Source of the DNA: Bowmanella pacifica
GTDB lineage: Bacteria; Pseudomonadota; Gammaproteobacteria; Enterobacterales; Alteromonadaceae
Assembly: GCF_014645355.1 (NCBI RefSeq)
Contig: NZ_BMLS01000002.1
Span: forward strand, 434,001-498,000
Direction: 5' to 3'
Length of the DNA: 64,000 nucleotides
The notes beneath the pieces were generated by a model that worked only from the letters and a program-made list of their open reading frames with translations, was not told the origin of the DNA and did not search any database. Each line of letters starts with the position of its first letter. Positions within the stretch are counted from its first letter, which is position 1. The position numbers and the translations under genes were made by a program. This document shows positions 63,424-64,000 of the stretch, in pieces.

Positions 63424-63555
63424 TCACGCGCCCCCTAGATCATAATTCCTTCTATATAATAATGCCTTATGATTAATTATTTTTTCTTTCTGTCTTTAAT
63501 TTGACCGGCTATGACCCAATCTCTCGGTATAAGCATGAGAAAATAAATTCCACAT

Positions 63556-63618
63556 TTGGGAACTTTTTTCATTGACTAGTACTACTGGCAACACTTATAT
63601 TGTTCCCAATTAGAGAAC
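63556..63618 (+). promoter_or_regulatory. Promoter and operator of the HigB/HigA-like operon
   Basis: A -35 TTGACT (63572-63577) and -10 TATATT (63596-63601) are 18 bp apart. They are flanked by an inverted repeat TTGGGAAC (63556-63563) and GTTCCCAA (63602-63609); a GTTC/GAAC pair (63602-63618) also lies just before the toxin start. This arrangement fits autorepression by the antitoxin. Confidence 0.6.
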
Positions 63619-63624
63619 TTCACT

Positions 63625-63891
63625 ATGCGATTAATAGGAATACAACGTCTTTTCAGCCTTAAAGGTCATGACACTGTAACTGACACGTGGGTTTCCGCGT
63701 GGGTAAATGAGGTTAAGACCAACACTTGGTTGAATGCGGAACATGTAGTGAAAAGCTATCCAGCAGTTGAGCAAGTTGGGCCAAGCAAGTTTAATTTTGT
63801 AGTAGCTCAAACAGGCTACACCATTAGCTTGACACTCTGCTTCAATAGACGAGTTGCGATAGTGTCGAATGTGATTAGAACATATGAGTGA
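63625..63891 (+). CDS. HigB-like type II toxin (mRNA interferase family)
   Basis: An 88-residue RelE/HigB-superfamily toxin. The family pattern of Trp-rich helix and strand core is visible: AWVNEVKTNTWLNAEHVVKSY, then VGPSKFNFVVAQTGYTISLTL and VAIVSNVIRTYE. The usual basic catalytic residues are partly replaced in this copy, and the C-terminus ends before the family's TH-EYDK tail, so activity is uncertain. It overlaps the antitoxin gene by 8 bases, the toxin-first order of higBA. The promoter and operator lie just before it. Confidence 0.72.
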   Translation: MRLIGIQRLFSLKGHDTVTDTWVSAWVNEVKTNTWLNAEHVVKSYPAVEQVGPSKFNFVVAQTGYTISLTLCFNRRVAIVSNVIRTYE

Positions 63892-64000
63892 TCAGAACTT
63901 AAAAATTATCAAGACAGAGGAACAATATCATTCTTACCTTGAAGAGTGTGAATTTCTTTTGGATAAGGCGCCAAGCGCTGGTTCTCCAGAAAGTGATAGG
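63884..64000 (+). CDS. HigA-like antitoxin, N-terminal part (runs off window)
   Basis: The first 39 codons of a gene cut by the window edge. It begins MSDQNLKIIKTEEQYHSYL and contains LLDKAPSAGSPESD, matching the N-terminal HigA pattern IKTE-x-Y-x-x-x-L...D-x-x-P-x-x-G-x-P-E-x-D. The helix-turn-helix that would bind the operator must lie beyond the edge. Its start overlaps the toxin stop by eight bases, which is typical for this family. Confidence 0.7.
   Translation, partial: MSDQNLKIIKTEEQYHSYLEECEFLLDKAPSAGSPESDR

Overview
The window looks like chromosomal DNA of a marine or brackish gammaproteobacterium, probably of the Alteromonadales (Alteromonadaceae-like). The clues are two very large TonB-dependent receptors of the 'RGI-R / EDIG-FPD' plug type, an S46 dipeptidyl-peptidase, a DUF3010 protein, a GSH-dependent formaldehyde dehydrogenase with a divergent LysR gene, a PEP-CTERM protein and roughly even base composition. 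No tRNA, rRNA, CRISPR array or prophage was seen. This assignment is inference from gene content only.

Layout. 1-2.3 kb: the 3' end of a sensor histidine kinase, a PEP-CTERM protein with a well-spaced sigma-54 promoter, and a DUF2891 protein. 2.4-9.5 kb (minus strand): two stacked ABC systems, a MacB/FtsX-type ATPase-permease-HlyD trio and an ABC-2 ATPase-permease pair preceded by a methyltransferase; a LysR gene diverges at 9.6 kb. 10.6-18.6 kb: an NTF2-like protein, a LytTR regulator and a LytS-type kinase diverge from an ABC ATPase, a giant ABC-2 permease fused to an M1-type metallopeptidase, and a periplasmic TPR-like protein. 18.9-20.8 kb: a small sugar locus (SemiSWEET, HAD phosphatase, divergent DeoR repressor). 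20.9-30.2 kb: housekeeping and uncharacterised genes, a MATE pump, AcpH, an S46 peptidase, a catalase-like peroxidase and DUF3010. 30.4-37.7 kb: an M20 peptidase, then a metallophosphoesterase lipoprotein and TonB receptor diverging from a GntR/UTRA regulator, with two matching palindromes between them. 37.8-48.3 kb: a serine hydrolase, FrmA with LysR, DUF922, a membrane protein, a secreted two-domain protein with a lipoprotein, a compact chemoreceptor and a diguanylate cyclase. 48.8-56.4 kb: a second TonB receptor, an MFS transporter and a 749-residue secreted protein that shares a W-Q-G domain motif with the 43.0 kb gene.

56.9-64 kb is accessory DNA, more AT-rich and repeat-laden. It holds a Sel1-repeat protein, a TIG-like secreted protein, two copies (one truncated) of a small membrane-protein gene, a lipoprotein with about ten RCC1-like repeats broken by a frameshift, a REP-associated (RAYT) transposase, many REP-like TCTGACCC palindromes and half-palindromes, and at the right edge a HigB-like toxin overlapping the start of a HigA-like antitoxin that runs off the window.

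The most interesting systems are the LytS/LytTR-controlled ABC-M1 fusion locus, the DeoR-HAD-SemiSWEET module, the GntR-TonB-phosphoesterase locus with its operators, and the RAYT/REP region with its duplicated cassettes.
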